Source: UBA1941 sp046329575 (lineage in GTDB: Bacteria; Bacteroidota; Bacteroidia; Chitinophagales; LD1). From it: DNA of 64,000 nucleotides. Made by a program: the position numbers and the translations under genes. Of the stretch, positions 18,599 to 26,869 are shown one piece after another; the stretch's first letter is position 1; each line of letters begins with the position of its first letter. The stretch is taken from NCBI GenBank assembly GCA_046329575.1, contig JAXLUJ010000003.1, forward strand, positions 1-64,000, in the 5' to 3' direction. The notes under the pieces were generated by a model that ran no database searches, was not told the origin of the DNA, and saw only the letters and a list, made by a program, of their open reading frames with translations.

Positions 18599-19414
18599 CT
18601 AATACATTTCATTTTGATTTGGGAAATCGGTCAACTTCACATCTTTAATATAATCCTGAACCGCCGTTTTCATCAGATCGGCCATTTCGAGATAGCGGCG
18701 TACAAAACGCGGGCGAAACTCTTTGTTGATACCTAGCATATCGTGCGTAACCAACACCTGACCATCTACACCTGAACCGGCTCCAATACCGATTACCGGT
18801 ATATGAACGCTTTTGGCCACTTCGCCCGCTAAAGCTGCTGGAATTTTTTCCAGCACCAAGGCAAAGCAGCCGAACTTTTCAAGCAGTACGGCATCTTCCT
18901 TCAACTTGCGCGCTTCAGCTTCTTCTTTAGCCCGAACATTATAGGTGCCGAATTTATAGATGCTTTGTGGAGTAAGGCCCAAATGACCCATTACCGGAAT
19001 TCCTGCGGTTAGAATTCTTTCAATGCTCTCGCGAATTTCTGAGCCACCTTCCATTTTCACCGCATGAGCACCGCTTTCTTTCATAATGCGTATGGCTGAT
19101 TCTAATGCTAAACGCGAGTTTCCCTGATACGAGCCAAAAGGCAGGTCAACTACAACCAGCGCCCGGCTTACGGCACGAACCACCGATGAGGCGTGATAAA
19201 TCATTTGATCAAGCGTAATGGGCAATGTGGTTTCATGACCAGCCATCACATTTGATGCCGAATCGCCAACCAGAATAATATCAATACCGGCCGCATCCAC
19301 TATGCTGGCCATTGAAAAATCATAGGCCGTAAGCATGGCGATTTTAGTTCCGGCATCCTTAAATTCCTGAATAGTGTGAGTGGTAATGCGCTTGATTTCT
19401 TTTTGAACTGACAT
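18599..19414 (-). CDS. panB: 3-methyl-2-oxobutanoate hydroxymethyltransferase
   Basis: PanB transfers a hydroxymethyl group from 5,10-methylene-THF to 3-methyl-2-oxobutanoate to give ketopantoate, the first committed step of pantothenate/CoA synthesis. The 271-residue protein covers the full family length. Conserved stretches include ML-TAYDFSMA near the N-terminus, LVGDSASNVMAGHETT (metal-binding Asp), the lysine/glutamate region AVKMEGG, and VIGIGAGSGVDGQVLV...D near the end. panC and panD are not nearby. A TAACTTTG box lies only 4 nt before the start codon, so the mRNA may be leaderless. It is divergent from the penicillin-acylase gene. Confidence 0.97.
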   Translation of the reverse strand: MSVQKEIKRITTHTIQEFKDAGTKIAMLTAYDFSMASIVDAAGIDIILVGDSASNVMAGHETTLPITLDQMIYHASSVVRAVSRALVVVDLPFGSYQGNSRLALESAIRIMKESGAHAVKMEGGSEIRESIERILTAGIPVMGHLGLTPQSIYKFGTYNVRAKEEAEARKLKEDAVLLEKFGCFALVLEKIPAALAGEVAKSVHIPVIGIGAGSGVDGQVLVTHDMLGINKEFRPRFVRRYLEMADLMKTAVQDYIKDVKLTDFPNQNEMY

Positions 19415-19418
19415 GTAG

Positions 19419-19426
19419 CAAAGTTA
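19419..19426 (-). promoter_or_regulatory. Putative -7 box TAACTTTG of panB, 4 nt before the start codon
   Basis: TAACTTTG fully matches TAnnTTTG, and only CTAC separates it from the panB ATG. Transcription starting the usual few bases downstream would begin at or very near the start codon. No good -33 box is visible at the standard spacing. On the other strand a TATCTTCG box (about 19460-19467) may serve the divergent acylase gene. Confidence 0.5.
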
Positions 19427-19483
19427 GAAAAAGGTTAGCCATCGTATAGGTGCAAAAGCTATCTTCGCCCAAAACCATTTTTT

Positions 19484-21880
19484 GTGCGTATAGCTGCCTT
19501 TCTTATTTCTGCAGCAGCAACAGTTGGGCTTACTGTTGCGCTGAACACACCGTTTGGGCAAATCCCTGCATTTGGAAAATTCCTCGACCCCTTTTCGGGA
19601 TTTTGGCAGAATGCCGAAAATGAAAGAACATTCCACGACCTCCAATTCCAATCGAAAGATTTGAAAGCACCTGTAGAAGTATATTTCGACGAACGGATGG
19701 TGCCGCACATTTTTGCGCAGAATGATGAAGACCTCTTCTATATGCAGGGTTATGTAACCGCCCGGTTCCGCTTGTGGCAAATGGAAACACAAGTGCGCAA
19801 TGCCGCAGGTAGAATAAGCGAGGTTGTAGGTTCTAAAGCTTTAGACAACGATCGCCTTCAACGCCGCATTGGCCTGCAATTTGGCGCCGAAAATTCTGAA
19901 AACTTCATTGCTTCTGATCCCCAAAGCCGCGCTTTTTTACAAGCGTATTGTAAAGGTGTGAATGCCTACATCGAAACACTTCAGCCCAAAAATTTTCCTA
20001 TAGAATACAAATTGCTTGGCTATGCCCCGGAACCTTGGACACCTCTCAAAACCGCGCTATTGCTGAAAAACATGGCTAACATGCTTTCAGTTTATGAGTA
20101 CGATATTGAGAATACCAACTTCGTAGCCCGATATGGTGAAGAGCAATTTCAGTATTTGTATCCTGAAAAAGATTCATTCAGTGATTATATCATTCCCAAA
20201 GGAACAGCATGGAACTTCGATCAGCCACAAACAGCCAAAAATTCGGAAGCTGATACTATTCGCGACAAAAGACAGGCGCTTCTTTTTAAAAATGTATTAC
20301 CAAAGCCGCAAGAACTGAACGGCTCGAACAATTGGGCCGTGAGCGGCGCTAAAACTACGTCGGGAAAACCACTTTTATGCAACGATCCGCATTTGCAACT
20401 CAACTTACCAAGCATTTGGTACGAAATGCATTTGGTTTCGCCTTCTGCTGATGTGTATGGCGCTACATTACCAGGCGCGCCCTGCGTAATTAGTGGTTTC
20501 AATAAAGATATTGCTTGGGGCGTTACTAATGGCGGAAGAGATGTGCGCGACTGGTTTGCTATAACTTTCAAAGATGATTCGCATAATGAATATCTGGTTG
20601 ACGGCAATTGGGTGAAAACCGAAAAACGCATAGAACACATTCATGTGAAAGGCGGGAAAGATTTTGAAGACACGGTGTTGTACACCCGTTACGGACCGGT
20701 AGTGTATGATCAAAGTTTTGGAGAGGTGAAGGCTAAAAAATTTCTGGCTTTAAAATGGACAGCGCATCAGGGCTCCAATGAGTTTATGACCTTCTACAAA
20801 ATGAACCGGGGTAAAAATTATGACGATTATCTGGCAGCGCTAGATGATTATACCTGCCCCACGCAAAACTTTGTTTTTGCTTCGCGCAGCGGCGATATTG
20901 CGATTAAGCAACAAGGGAAACACCCGCTTACGCACAACCGCGTGGCCGATGGATCGAAAAGCGAAAACGACTGGCGAGAGTATATTCCTCAAGAGCGAAA
21001 TCCATTGGTGAAAAATCCTTCAAGAAATTTTGTGTCCAGCGCCAATCAATTTCCTGTTGATGAAACTTATCCTTATCCGATTTCGCGTGTTGGAATTTAT
21101 GAAGAACAACGAGCCATACGAATCAATCAAATGCTTTCGAAAGAAGAAAAAATGGATGCCGGCTATATGATGAAAATGCAAAACGACAATTTCAACATTA
21201 CGGCCAGCCTGGCATTGCCAACTATGCTGAAAGTGTTGAAGCGCGAGCAATTCAGTAAATATTCTAAAGAATTACAACTGCTGGAAAATTGGGATGATGT
21301 GGATGCTCCGGAATCGGAAGCTGCTACCTTGTTTGAGGTATGGAGCACCATCTTGTACGAAAAATTATGGGATGAAATGGACGATGTAAATGCGCCAATG
21401 AAAAAACCCAATTGGTACCGCACTGCTTACTTTTTGCGTAACGATAGCAACAGCATTTTTTACGACGACCTTCAAACCGGCGAGCGGGAAGACCGCATTA
21501 TGCTGGTGAACGAAACCTTCGACATAGCAATGAGCAAACTGGCAAGTGAAAAGCAAAAAGCCTGGGGCAATTACAAAGCCACCGGTGTAAGGCATTTGGC
21601 CAAACTGGATGCATTTTCGCGGCTGAATATTTTTATTGGCGGAAACAGAGGCATTGTGAACGCCACTAGTTCAACGCATGGGCCCAGTTGGCGAATGATT
21701 GTGGACTTTGGAGCGGAAAAGGCTTACTGTTTATTCCCCGGGGGCGAATCGGGAAATCCGGGAAGCAAATTTTACGATGATATGATTGATTTTTGGTCGA
21801 AGGGAAAATACTACGAAGCTTCACTGCAACCTAAAGAATCCATCAAGGCATTGTATAAAATCAAAGCAGTAAAGCAGTAG
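19484..21880 (+). CDS. Penicillin acylase family protein (Ntn-hydrolase)
   Basis: Penicillin acylase family enzymes are periplasmic N-terminal nucleophile hydrolases that cut amide bonds of penicillins, acyl-homoserine lactones or related N-acyl compounds. The 798-residue precursor starts at a GTG and has an N-terminal hydrophobic segment (~1-20) that can act as export signal. The alpha-subunit region includes FAQNDEDLFYMQGYVTAR..W. The catalytic serine is Ser281 in the motif GSNNW, where self-processing would create the beta subunit. Later conserved Asn/Arg-containing stretches (GFNKDIAWGVTNGG, LKWTAHQGSNE) are present. The substrate cannot be read from the sequence. It is divergent from panB and seems to stand alone. 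Confidence 0.9.
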   Translation: MRIAAFLISAAATVGLTVALNTPFGQIPAFGKFLDPFSGFWQNAENERTFHDLQFQSKDLKAPVEVYFDERMVPHIFAQNDEDLFYMQGYVTARFRLWQMETQVRNAAGRISEVVGSKALDNDRLQRRIGLQFGAENSENFIASDPQSRAFLQAYCKGVNAYIETLQPKNFPIEYKLLGYAPEPWTPLKTALLLKNMANMLSVYEYDIENTNFVARYGEEQFQYLYPEKDSFSDYIIPKGTAWNFDQPQTAKNSEADTIRDKRQALLFKNVLPKPQELNGSNNWAVSGAKTTSGKPLLCNDPHLQLNLPSIWYEMHLVSPSADVYGATLPGAPCVISGFNKDIAWGVTNGGRDVRDWFAITFKDDSHNEYLVDGNWVKTEKRIEHIHVKGGKDFEDTVLYTRYGPVVYDQSFGEVKAKKFLALKWTAHQGSNEFMTFYKMNRGKNYDDYLAALDDYTCPTQNFVFASRSGDIAIKQQGKHPLTHNRVADGSKSENDWREYIPQERNPLVKNPSRNFVSSANQFPVDETYPYPISRVGIYEEQRAIRINQMLSKEEKMDAGYMMKMQNDNFNITASLALPTMLKVLKREQFSKYSKELQLLENWDDVDAPESEAATLFEVWSTILYEKLWDEMDDVNAPMKKPNWYRTAYFLRNDSNSIFYDDLQTGEREDRIMLVNETFDIAMSKLASEKQKAWGNYKATGVRHLAKLDAFSRLNIFIGGNRGIVNATSSTHGPSWRMIVDFGAEKAYCLFPGGESGNPGSKFYDDMIDFWSKGKYYEASLQPKESIKALYKIKAVKQ

Positions 21881-22213
21881 TAATTTGAGGATTAGTTGAT
21901 TTGATGATAGGCAGATGCCGATACAACAAAGCGAAAGATTTCTGCCACGGAATTCGCCATTGATCATTTGAATTTTTTATGGCGGATGCCGCGCTATCCG
22001 CTGCAAGTCCTCAGCCGCAAAAATTTAAAATGGCAAGTTGTAAAACGGAAGCTGCTAGGCATTAAAATTTGCATCAGGCAAAAGCATTTCACCATATACC
22101 ATTTTAAATTTTTGCGGCTTCCGGGCTTTCCGCTCCTATCGCTACCGCGGTTAGCCATAATCTCCGGGGCTTCCGTTTTTTTGAGTAGCAAAAAAAAGAG
22201 CCCATAATTCTTT
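21881..22213. other. Gene-free gap between convergent acylase and DUF2797 genes
   Basis: This 333-bp convergent gap is largely filled by one long hairpin-forming element (21981-22156). Plus- and minus-strand reading frames of 77-79 codons over it are by-products of the palindrome. AAAACGGAAGC (22042-22052) is also repeated inversely at 22169-22179. A T8 stretch on the minus strand near 22190 may end the DUF2797 transcript. Confidence 0.6.
21981..22156 (-). repeat. REP/MITE-like palindromic element, longest copy (copy B)
   Basis: Perfect 20-bp inverted arms (GCCGCAAAAATTTAAAATGG at 22014-22033 and its complement at 22099-22118) enclose a 65-nt loop. The outer flanks are GGCGGATGCCGCGCTATCCG on one side and GGCTTTCCGCTCCTATCGCT on the other. 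The flank sequences GCTATCCGC and GCGGTTAGC also pair 8 of 9, so the whole unit can fold into one long hairpin. Read on the minus strand, its end GCGGATAGC..CCGCCATAAAAAA is shared with the copies near 6425, 53291 and 57591. Confidence 0.75.
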
Positions 22214-23017
22214 TTAGTCTTGAGCAATCAGCTCCACTTCATAGCCGCTATGTTTGCGAACATTGAAGACTTGTCCGCCTTCGAACATGAGATATTGTGC
22301 GCGGATTCCGGTGAGCACAGCATTGATTTCGGGTTGTTTGTCAAACCCGATACTCTTTACTTTTTCAGGATAAACTGTAACCGGATATTGCAATTCCACA
22401 ATTTCATTATTGGCAGAAAAATATTGCCGAAGTGGTTCCGGCATCAACTCGCGGATGCGCTGTTTTTCTTCCTCCAAAACAATGGCTGCATTAAACTCAT
22501 TGCGAAGCATTTTGCTCCAATGAGTTTTATCCGATAAAAACTCTTTTAATGACACTTCAATCAATCCAGCAATTTGACGATAGGGTGTTTCGGCAAGAAT
22601 GATGGCGCGATTAGCGCCCTGATCGATCCATCTTGTAGGAATTTGTGTGCTTCGGGTTACACCCACTTTTATTTCATTCACTAAGGCGAGATAAACAAAG
22701 TGCGGTTGTAAATGATTGCGGAGTTCCCAATCCACATCGCGGCCTTTGTGTTCATGTGCCAAACATAATTCCGGTCTTAAAATACACTCGGCATTATCGG
22801 CGGCCGTGGCAAAACAGTTGTAGCACAGGCCTTCGCCAAACGATTTATAGGTCTTTTTTCCGCATACCGTACAAAATATAGAACCTGTGAAACGAAGGGA
22901 TATTCTGCGGTTCAGCAGTTCGTTCATTGCCACTAAATCAGCACCTAACTGCAAACGGTATTGCACCGGATTAATAAAACTGGTGGGCATTTTACCCAAA
23001 ACACCAAGGTAACGCAT
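22214..23017 (-). CDS. DUF2797 domain protein
   Basis: This 267-residue protein matches the DUF2797 family along its length. Residues ~48-70 have two CxxC pairs (CTVCGKK...GLCYNC) that probably bind zinc, followed by further Cys residues (ECILRPELC). A well-conserved middle part (FVYLALVNEIKVGVTR...RWIDQGANRAIILAETPYRQIAG.IE..LK) resembles a GIY-YIG-like fold, although no nuclease activity is established. It has no signal peptide and is cytoplasmic. It starts 3 nt after the cytochrome gene, so the two are likely co-transcribed. The function is unknown. Confidence 0.85.
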   Translation of the reverse strand: MRYLGVLGKMPTSFINPVQYRLQLGADLVAMNELLNRRISLRFTGSIFCTVCGKKTYKSFGEGLCYNCFATAADNAECILRPELCLAHEHKGRDVDWELRNHLQPHFVYLALVNEIKVGVTRSTQIPTRWIDQGANRAIILAETPYRQIAGLIEVSLKEFLSDKTHWSKMLRNEFNAAIVLEEEKQRIRELMPEPLRQYFSANNEIVELQYPVTVYPEKVKSIGFDKQPEINAVLTGIRAQYLMFEGGQVFNVRKHSGYEVELIAQD

Positions 23018-23020
23018 GTT

Positions 23021-23626
23021 CTATTTCTTCAAACCGTCGATATAGCCAACAATGGCCGTGGCCTGCTCGTCGGTTAAACCTTCAATAGGCTGCATATTTC
23101 CTTTTCCATGAAGAATGGCATTTTTCTTTTCGTCATCAGAAAGCGCAGAATGGCTAAGATCGGCAGCTCCTGCTAATTGCGCATCGCCATTTTCGCCATG
23201 GCAACGGGCGCAATTATTGTTGTATAATTCACGGCCATCATTTGCCGTTGCAGGAGCTACTACGGTGTGTGTTTTCTTTTTGTTGATTTCTGCCAATCCG
23301 TATGCACCAATAATCAACAGCACGGCCAATACCGCCAAACCCTTGTTCGCTTTTTTAAAGCCTACAATTGCAATAGGTATAGAAGCGAATACCATAGCCA
23401 GTTTCAGATATTGCAAGGTAGTTAGTGCAGCGCCTTGCATCAGCAACCAAAATCCGGTGGCCAGAAACAACAGACTGATAACCATTTCAGCAATACGCGT
23501 TTTGGCAGTATAATTTTTAAGCAGTTCACTTTTGTTAGAAAGCAACAAAAAAGTCTTCCACAAATAATGAAACAAAAAAGCAGAGACCAGAATGCGGTGA
23601 ATCAGTACGATAGTGTGATAGTTCAT
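23021..23626 (-). CDS. Membrane-anchored c-type cytochrome
   Basis: The 201-residue protein has four predicted transmembrane helices in residues ~5-115 and a periplasmic cytochrome c domain in ~128-201. The haem-binding motif is CARCH (Cys139, Cys142, His143), and the probable sixth ligand is Met178 in GKGNMQP. The size and the single haem fit a small electron carrier of class I. The membrane part resembles short integral membrane proteins of the SirB type, but I cannot assign it firmly. Neighbours (M1 peptidase and DUF2797) give no pathway clue. Confidence 0.85.
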   Translation of the reverse strand: MNYHTIVLIHRILVSAFLFHYLWKTFLLLSNKSELLKNYTAKTRIAEMVISLLFLATGFWLLMQGAALTTLQYLKLAMVFASIPIAIVGFKKANKGLAVLAVLLIIGAYGLAEINKKKTHTVVAPATANDGRELYNNNCARCHGENGDAQLAGAADLSHSALSDDEKKNAILHGKGNMQPIEGLTDEQATAIVGYIDGLKK

Positions 23627-23662
23627 TTGTTGAGTTTTATGAGCCGAAGTACCATTGTTGCT

Positions 23663-25327
23663 TTATGGCTTCAGCAATTTGAAATATGTTGCGTTTTGAT
23701 CGATTGAAAATTGGGATAGTTTCTGCAAGGTTAATATTTCTTTTTTAGGTTCATTACTTCCATTGTAGCGAAAACGGCTATTACCAACTGTAATAAGGAC
23801 GGGCATTTCAAAGTTTTCTACATCAGTTTTCCAATGGAAGGTAAATTCATAGGTTTTGCCTTTTTTCTTCTTCAGTGCGTAAATCAGTTCAGGAATATCG
23901 GCATGATCGAGATACTGTTCAAATACGGGTTTTAGATTGGCATGAGTGTAATCACAAAAATAACGCACTACATCTGACCCATCGGTTGTCTTGTATTTAA
24001 AAGCCGTATCGCTTATTGATTTAATGGCCATCCACCATAGTGAATCGTTGTTTACAATGGTTCGGATGGAATTCAGCATCAGCGCGCCTTTGCGATACAT
24101 ATCACCATCGCCTTCTTCATTCACCCCGCGTATTTGCCCCCTTATGGGGTTGTGATTCCCAACTTCTGATTTGCGGGCATTCAGATACTGCTGTGCTAAC
24201 TCCGGTCCATATAAACACTCTACATAAACCGCCTCACCATAAGTGCAAAAACTTTCATGAAGCCACATATCGGCCATATCGTTGCAGCTTACGCTGTTGC
24301 CCCACCATTCATGTCCGCTTTCATGTATAATGATATAATCGAAATTCAATCCGATACCGGAGTGATCGTATCCGGCGTAACCGGGTTTGTATTGATTTCC
24401 ATAGGCAATATTGCTTTGGTGTTCCATGCCCAGATAAGGCGTTTCCACCAGTTTGTAGCCATCGCGCTGAAAAGGATATTTTCCAAAATACTGCTCGTAG
24501 CATTTCATCATCGGCTTCACCTGTTCAAATTGTTTTATTGCTTTTTCATAGTGATAAGGCAACACATAATAGTTCAGGTCCAGAACCGATCCGTCAGCAT
24601 TCACATATTTGTCAGAAAAGTACGCGTAATCGGCAATGTTTAAACTCACGTTGTATAGATTGATGGGATAAGTCACCAACCAGGAGTAAGTTACCGTACT
24701 ATCTTTGTTAGAAGTTTCACCTTCTTTCTTTCCATTTACAACAGCCACCAATCCTTTTGGTACAGTGCAACGTACCCGAATCCCTAAATCGGGTTCATCG
24801 CTATTATGATCTTTACATGGCCACCAACTGGAAGCGCCCAAACCTTCACAAGCCACACCAATCCACGGTTTGCCGTTGGCATCATGTGCCCATACAAAAC
24901 CACCATCCCAGGGCGCACGTTTAGCTGATATAGGTTTGCCCGAAAAACCGATCTTTAAGGTTGCAGTACTATCTTTCGCAATTGGTGAAAGAAAAGCGGC
25001 AAAAACGGCTTGAAATTCCCGGGTATAAGGAATGCCTTTACCGGCATAAGTCAAACTTTCAATTTTAAAACTATCATTCAAATCGAATTGCAGGCTGCGA
25101 ATGTCGGTAAGCGCCTTAAACCTCATTTCTACGCTTCCGGAAATGGTGTGGCGGAGGGTGTCAACGCTAATTTGAAGTTCATAGAATTGAACATCATAAC
25201 AATTGCGTTCCGGCCTCAAACTGCCCCGAAGCGAATCGGCCCGGGTGTACTCTTTTTTCTGGGTGGTGAGCTGTGCCTGTAAATTGCCCGCAAGCAGTAA
25301 AACCAGCAAGCCTAAAAAATATTTCAT
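23663..25327 (-). CDS. M1 family metallopeptidase (aminopeptidase N-like)
   Basis: This zinc peptidase removes N-terminal residues from peptides. The 554-residue protein has a signal peptide (~1-18), an N-terminal beta-saddle domain (~40-245) and a thermolysin-like catalytic domain (~250-450). Zinc ligands are His335 and His339 in HESGHEWWG and Glu358 in LHESF. The usual exopeptidase GAMEN motif is replaced by GMEHQ (300-304), as in several secreted Bacteroidetes M1 enzymes. The C-terminal helical domain of long aminopeptidases is missing, so this is the short form. Exported, probably periplasmic. A TATTTTAG sequence 5 nt before the ATG may be a promoter box. Confidence 0.93.
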   Translation of the reverse strand: MKYFLGLLVLLLAGNLQAQLTTQKKEYTRADSLRGSLRPERNCYDVQFYELQISVDTLRHTISGSVEMRFKALTDIRSLQFDLNDSFKIESLTYAGKGIPYTREFQAVFAAFLSPIAKDSTATLKIGFSGKPISAKRAPWDGGFVWAHDANGKPWIGVACEGLGASSWWPCKDHNSDEPDLGIRVRCTVPKGLVAVVNGKKEGETSNKDSTVTYSWLVTYPINLYNVSLNIADYAYFSDKYVNADGSVLDLNYYVLPYHYEKAIKQFEQVKPMMKCYEQYFGKYPFQRDGYKLVETPYLGMEHQSNIAYGNQYKPGYAGYDHSGIGLNFDYIIIHESGHEWWGNSVSCNDMADMWLHESFCTYGEAVYVECLYGPELAQQYLNARKSEVGNHNPIRGQIRGVNEEGDGDMYRKGALMLNSIRTIVNNDSLWWMAIKSISDTAFKYKTTDGSDVVRYFCDYTHANLKPVFEQYLDHADIPELIYALKKKKGKTYEFTFHWKTDVENFEMPVLITVGNSRFRYNGSNEPKKEILTLQKLSQFSIDQNATYFKLLKP

Positions 25328-25408
25328 AACCTCTAAAATAGCTTTACCTATTAATCAATCCTTATAAACTACAGGCTAAAAAGCTATTTTGCGGCAAATT
25401 TTTTCAGG

Positions 25409-26800
25409 ATGAATTACGATCTTATAGTAATAGGAAGTGGCCCCGGAGGTTATGTGGCGGCCATTCGCGCTTCCCAACTGGGAATGAAGGTAGCCGTAGT
25501 GGAAAAGGAAAACCTGGGCGGCATTTGTTTGAACTGGGGATGCATTCCAACAAAAGCTTTGTTGAAAAGCGCACAGGTTTTTGAATATCTGAACCACGCC
25601 GCCGATTATGGCATTTCTGTAAGTGGCGGCAAGGCCGATTTTGGCGCCATTGTAAAACGCTCCCGGGGCGTGGCTGAAGGAATGAGTAAGGGCATTCAGT
25701 TTCTTTTCAAGAAAAATAAAATTGATGCCATCATGGGTATGGGCAAGGTGAAAAAAGGTGGAAAAGTTGAAGTAACGGCAGCAGACGGCAAAATAACCGA
25801 ATACGCAGCCAAACACATTTTACTAGCTACCGGCGGACGAAGCCGCGAATTGCCCAACATCAAACAGGATGGAAAGAAGATCATCGGCTATCGTGAGGCT
25901 ATGAGCCTGCCGCAACAACCGGCATCGATGGTTGTGATGGGCAGTGGCGCAATCGGAATGGAATTCGCTTATTTCTACAATGCGCTGGGAACTAAAGTAA
26001 CAGTGGTAGAATATGCCACACGAATTTTACCTCGCGAAGATGCGGAGGTTTCGAAAGAAGTGGAACGCATCATGAAGAAAAAAGGGATTGCTTTTGTAAC
26101 CGGCACCTCGGTAGAAAGTGTGGACACCAAGGGAAAAGGCTGTATAGTTACCATGAAGGATGCTTCAGGCGCCACTCAAAAAGTAGAATGCGATGTGGTG
26201 CTTTCTGCCGTTGGAATTTCTACCAATATTGAAGGTATTGGTTTGGAAGATGTAGGTGTAAAAACGGATAAAGGACTGGTGGTTGTGGATGATTTCTACA
26301 AAACCAATGTTGCCGGCATTTATGCCATTGGCGACATTGTAAAAGGGCCTGCATTGGCGCATGTGGCCAGCGCCGAAGGCATTACTTGCGTTGAAAAAAT
26401 TGCCGGTCATCATCCCGAGCCAATTGATTACAACAACATTCCTGGCTGTACTTATACATGGCCGGAAGTGGCCAGTGTGGGCATTACAGAAGAAGAGGCC
26501 AAAGCAAAGGGCATTGCTGTTAAAGTAGGTAAATTCCCTTTTTCTGCATCGGGAAAAGCCAGCGCTTCGGGTTCAAAAGATGGTTTTGTAAAAGTGATTT
26601 TTGATGCCAAGTATGGCGAATGGCTGGGTGCTCACATGGTGGGTGCCAATGTTACTGAAATGATTGCCGAAGTGGTGGTAGCGCGTAAACTGGAAACTAC
26701 CGGCCACGAAATCATTAAGGCCATTCATCCACATCCAACCATGAGCGAAGCGATTATGGAAGCGGCTGCTGCGGCCTACGGCGAAGTCATCCATTTATAA
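25409..26800 (+). CDS. lpdA: Dihydrolipoyl dehydrogenase (E3)
   Basis: This FAD enzyme reoxidises the lipoyl groups of the pyruvate and 2-oxoglutarate dehydrogenase complexes and passes electrons to NAD. The 463-residue protein has the N-terminal FAD motif GSGPGGYVAA and the redox-active disulfide Cys40/Cys45 in GGICLNWGCIPTK. An NAD-binding motif (VMGSGAIGMEFA), the second FAD segment (GIYAIGDIV) and the C-terminal catalytic His-Glu pair (AIHPHPTMSEAIMEA) follow. All of this supports a working E3. The E1/E2 genes are not in the window. It is followed by a strong bidirectional terminator. Confidence 0.97.
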   Translation: MNYDLIVIGSGPGGYVAAIRASQLGMKVAVVEKENLGGICLNWGCIPTKALLKSAQVFEYLNHAADYGISVSGGKADFGAIVKRSRGVAEGMSKGIQFLFKKNKIDAIMGMGKVKKGGKVEVTAADGKITEYAAKHILLATGGRSRELPNIKQDGKKIIGYREAMSLPQQPASMVVMGSGAIGMEFAYFYNALGTKVTVVEYATRILPREDAEVSKEVERIMKKKGIAFVTGTSVESVDTKGKGCIVTMKDASGATQKVECDVVLSAVGISTNIEGIGLEDVGVKTDKGLVVVDDFYKTNVAGIYAIGDIVKGPALAHVASAEGITCVEKIAGHHPEPIDYNNIPGCTYTWPEVASVGITEEEAKAKGIAVKVGKFPFSASGKASASGSKDGFVKVIFDAKYGEWLGAHMVGANVTEMIAEVVVARKLETTGHEIIKAIHPHPTMSEAIMEAAAAAYGEVIHL

Positions 26801-26817
26801 ACTCACGGAATTGAATA

Positions 26818-26852
26818 AAAAAAGGGCTGCTTCTTTCAAGCAGCCCTTTTTT
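26818..26852. terminator. Bidirectional rho-independent terminator
   Basis: A GGGCTGCTT / AAGCAGCCC stem with a 5-nt loop is flanked by six As on one side and six Ts on the other. It can stop transcription of lpdA (plus) and of the lipoprotein gene ending at 26870 (minus). Confidence 0.9.
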
Positions 26853-26869
26853 ATGGATAGAAACAGCAA

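Noticed and set aside
19424..19792. 122-codon minus-strand frame opposite the acylase start
   Set aside because: It is antisense to the conserved N-terminal part of the penicillin-acylase gene and overlaps the panB promoter region.
21968..22227. Two overlapping frames (79 and 77 codons) on opposite strands
   Set aside because: Both arise from the palindromic element B, and mirrored peptides (KNLKW, FKFLRL) occur in each.
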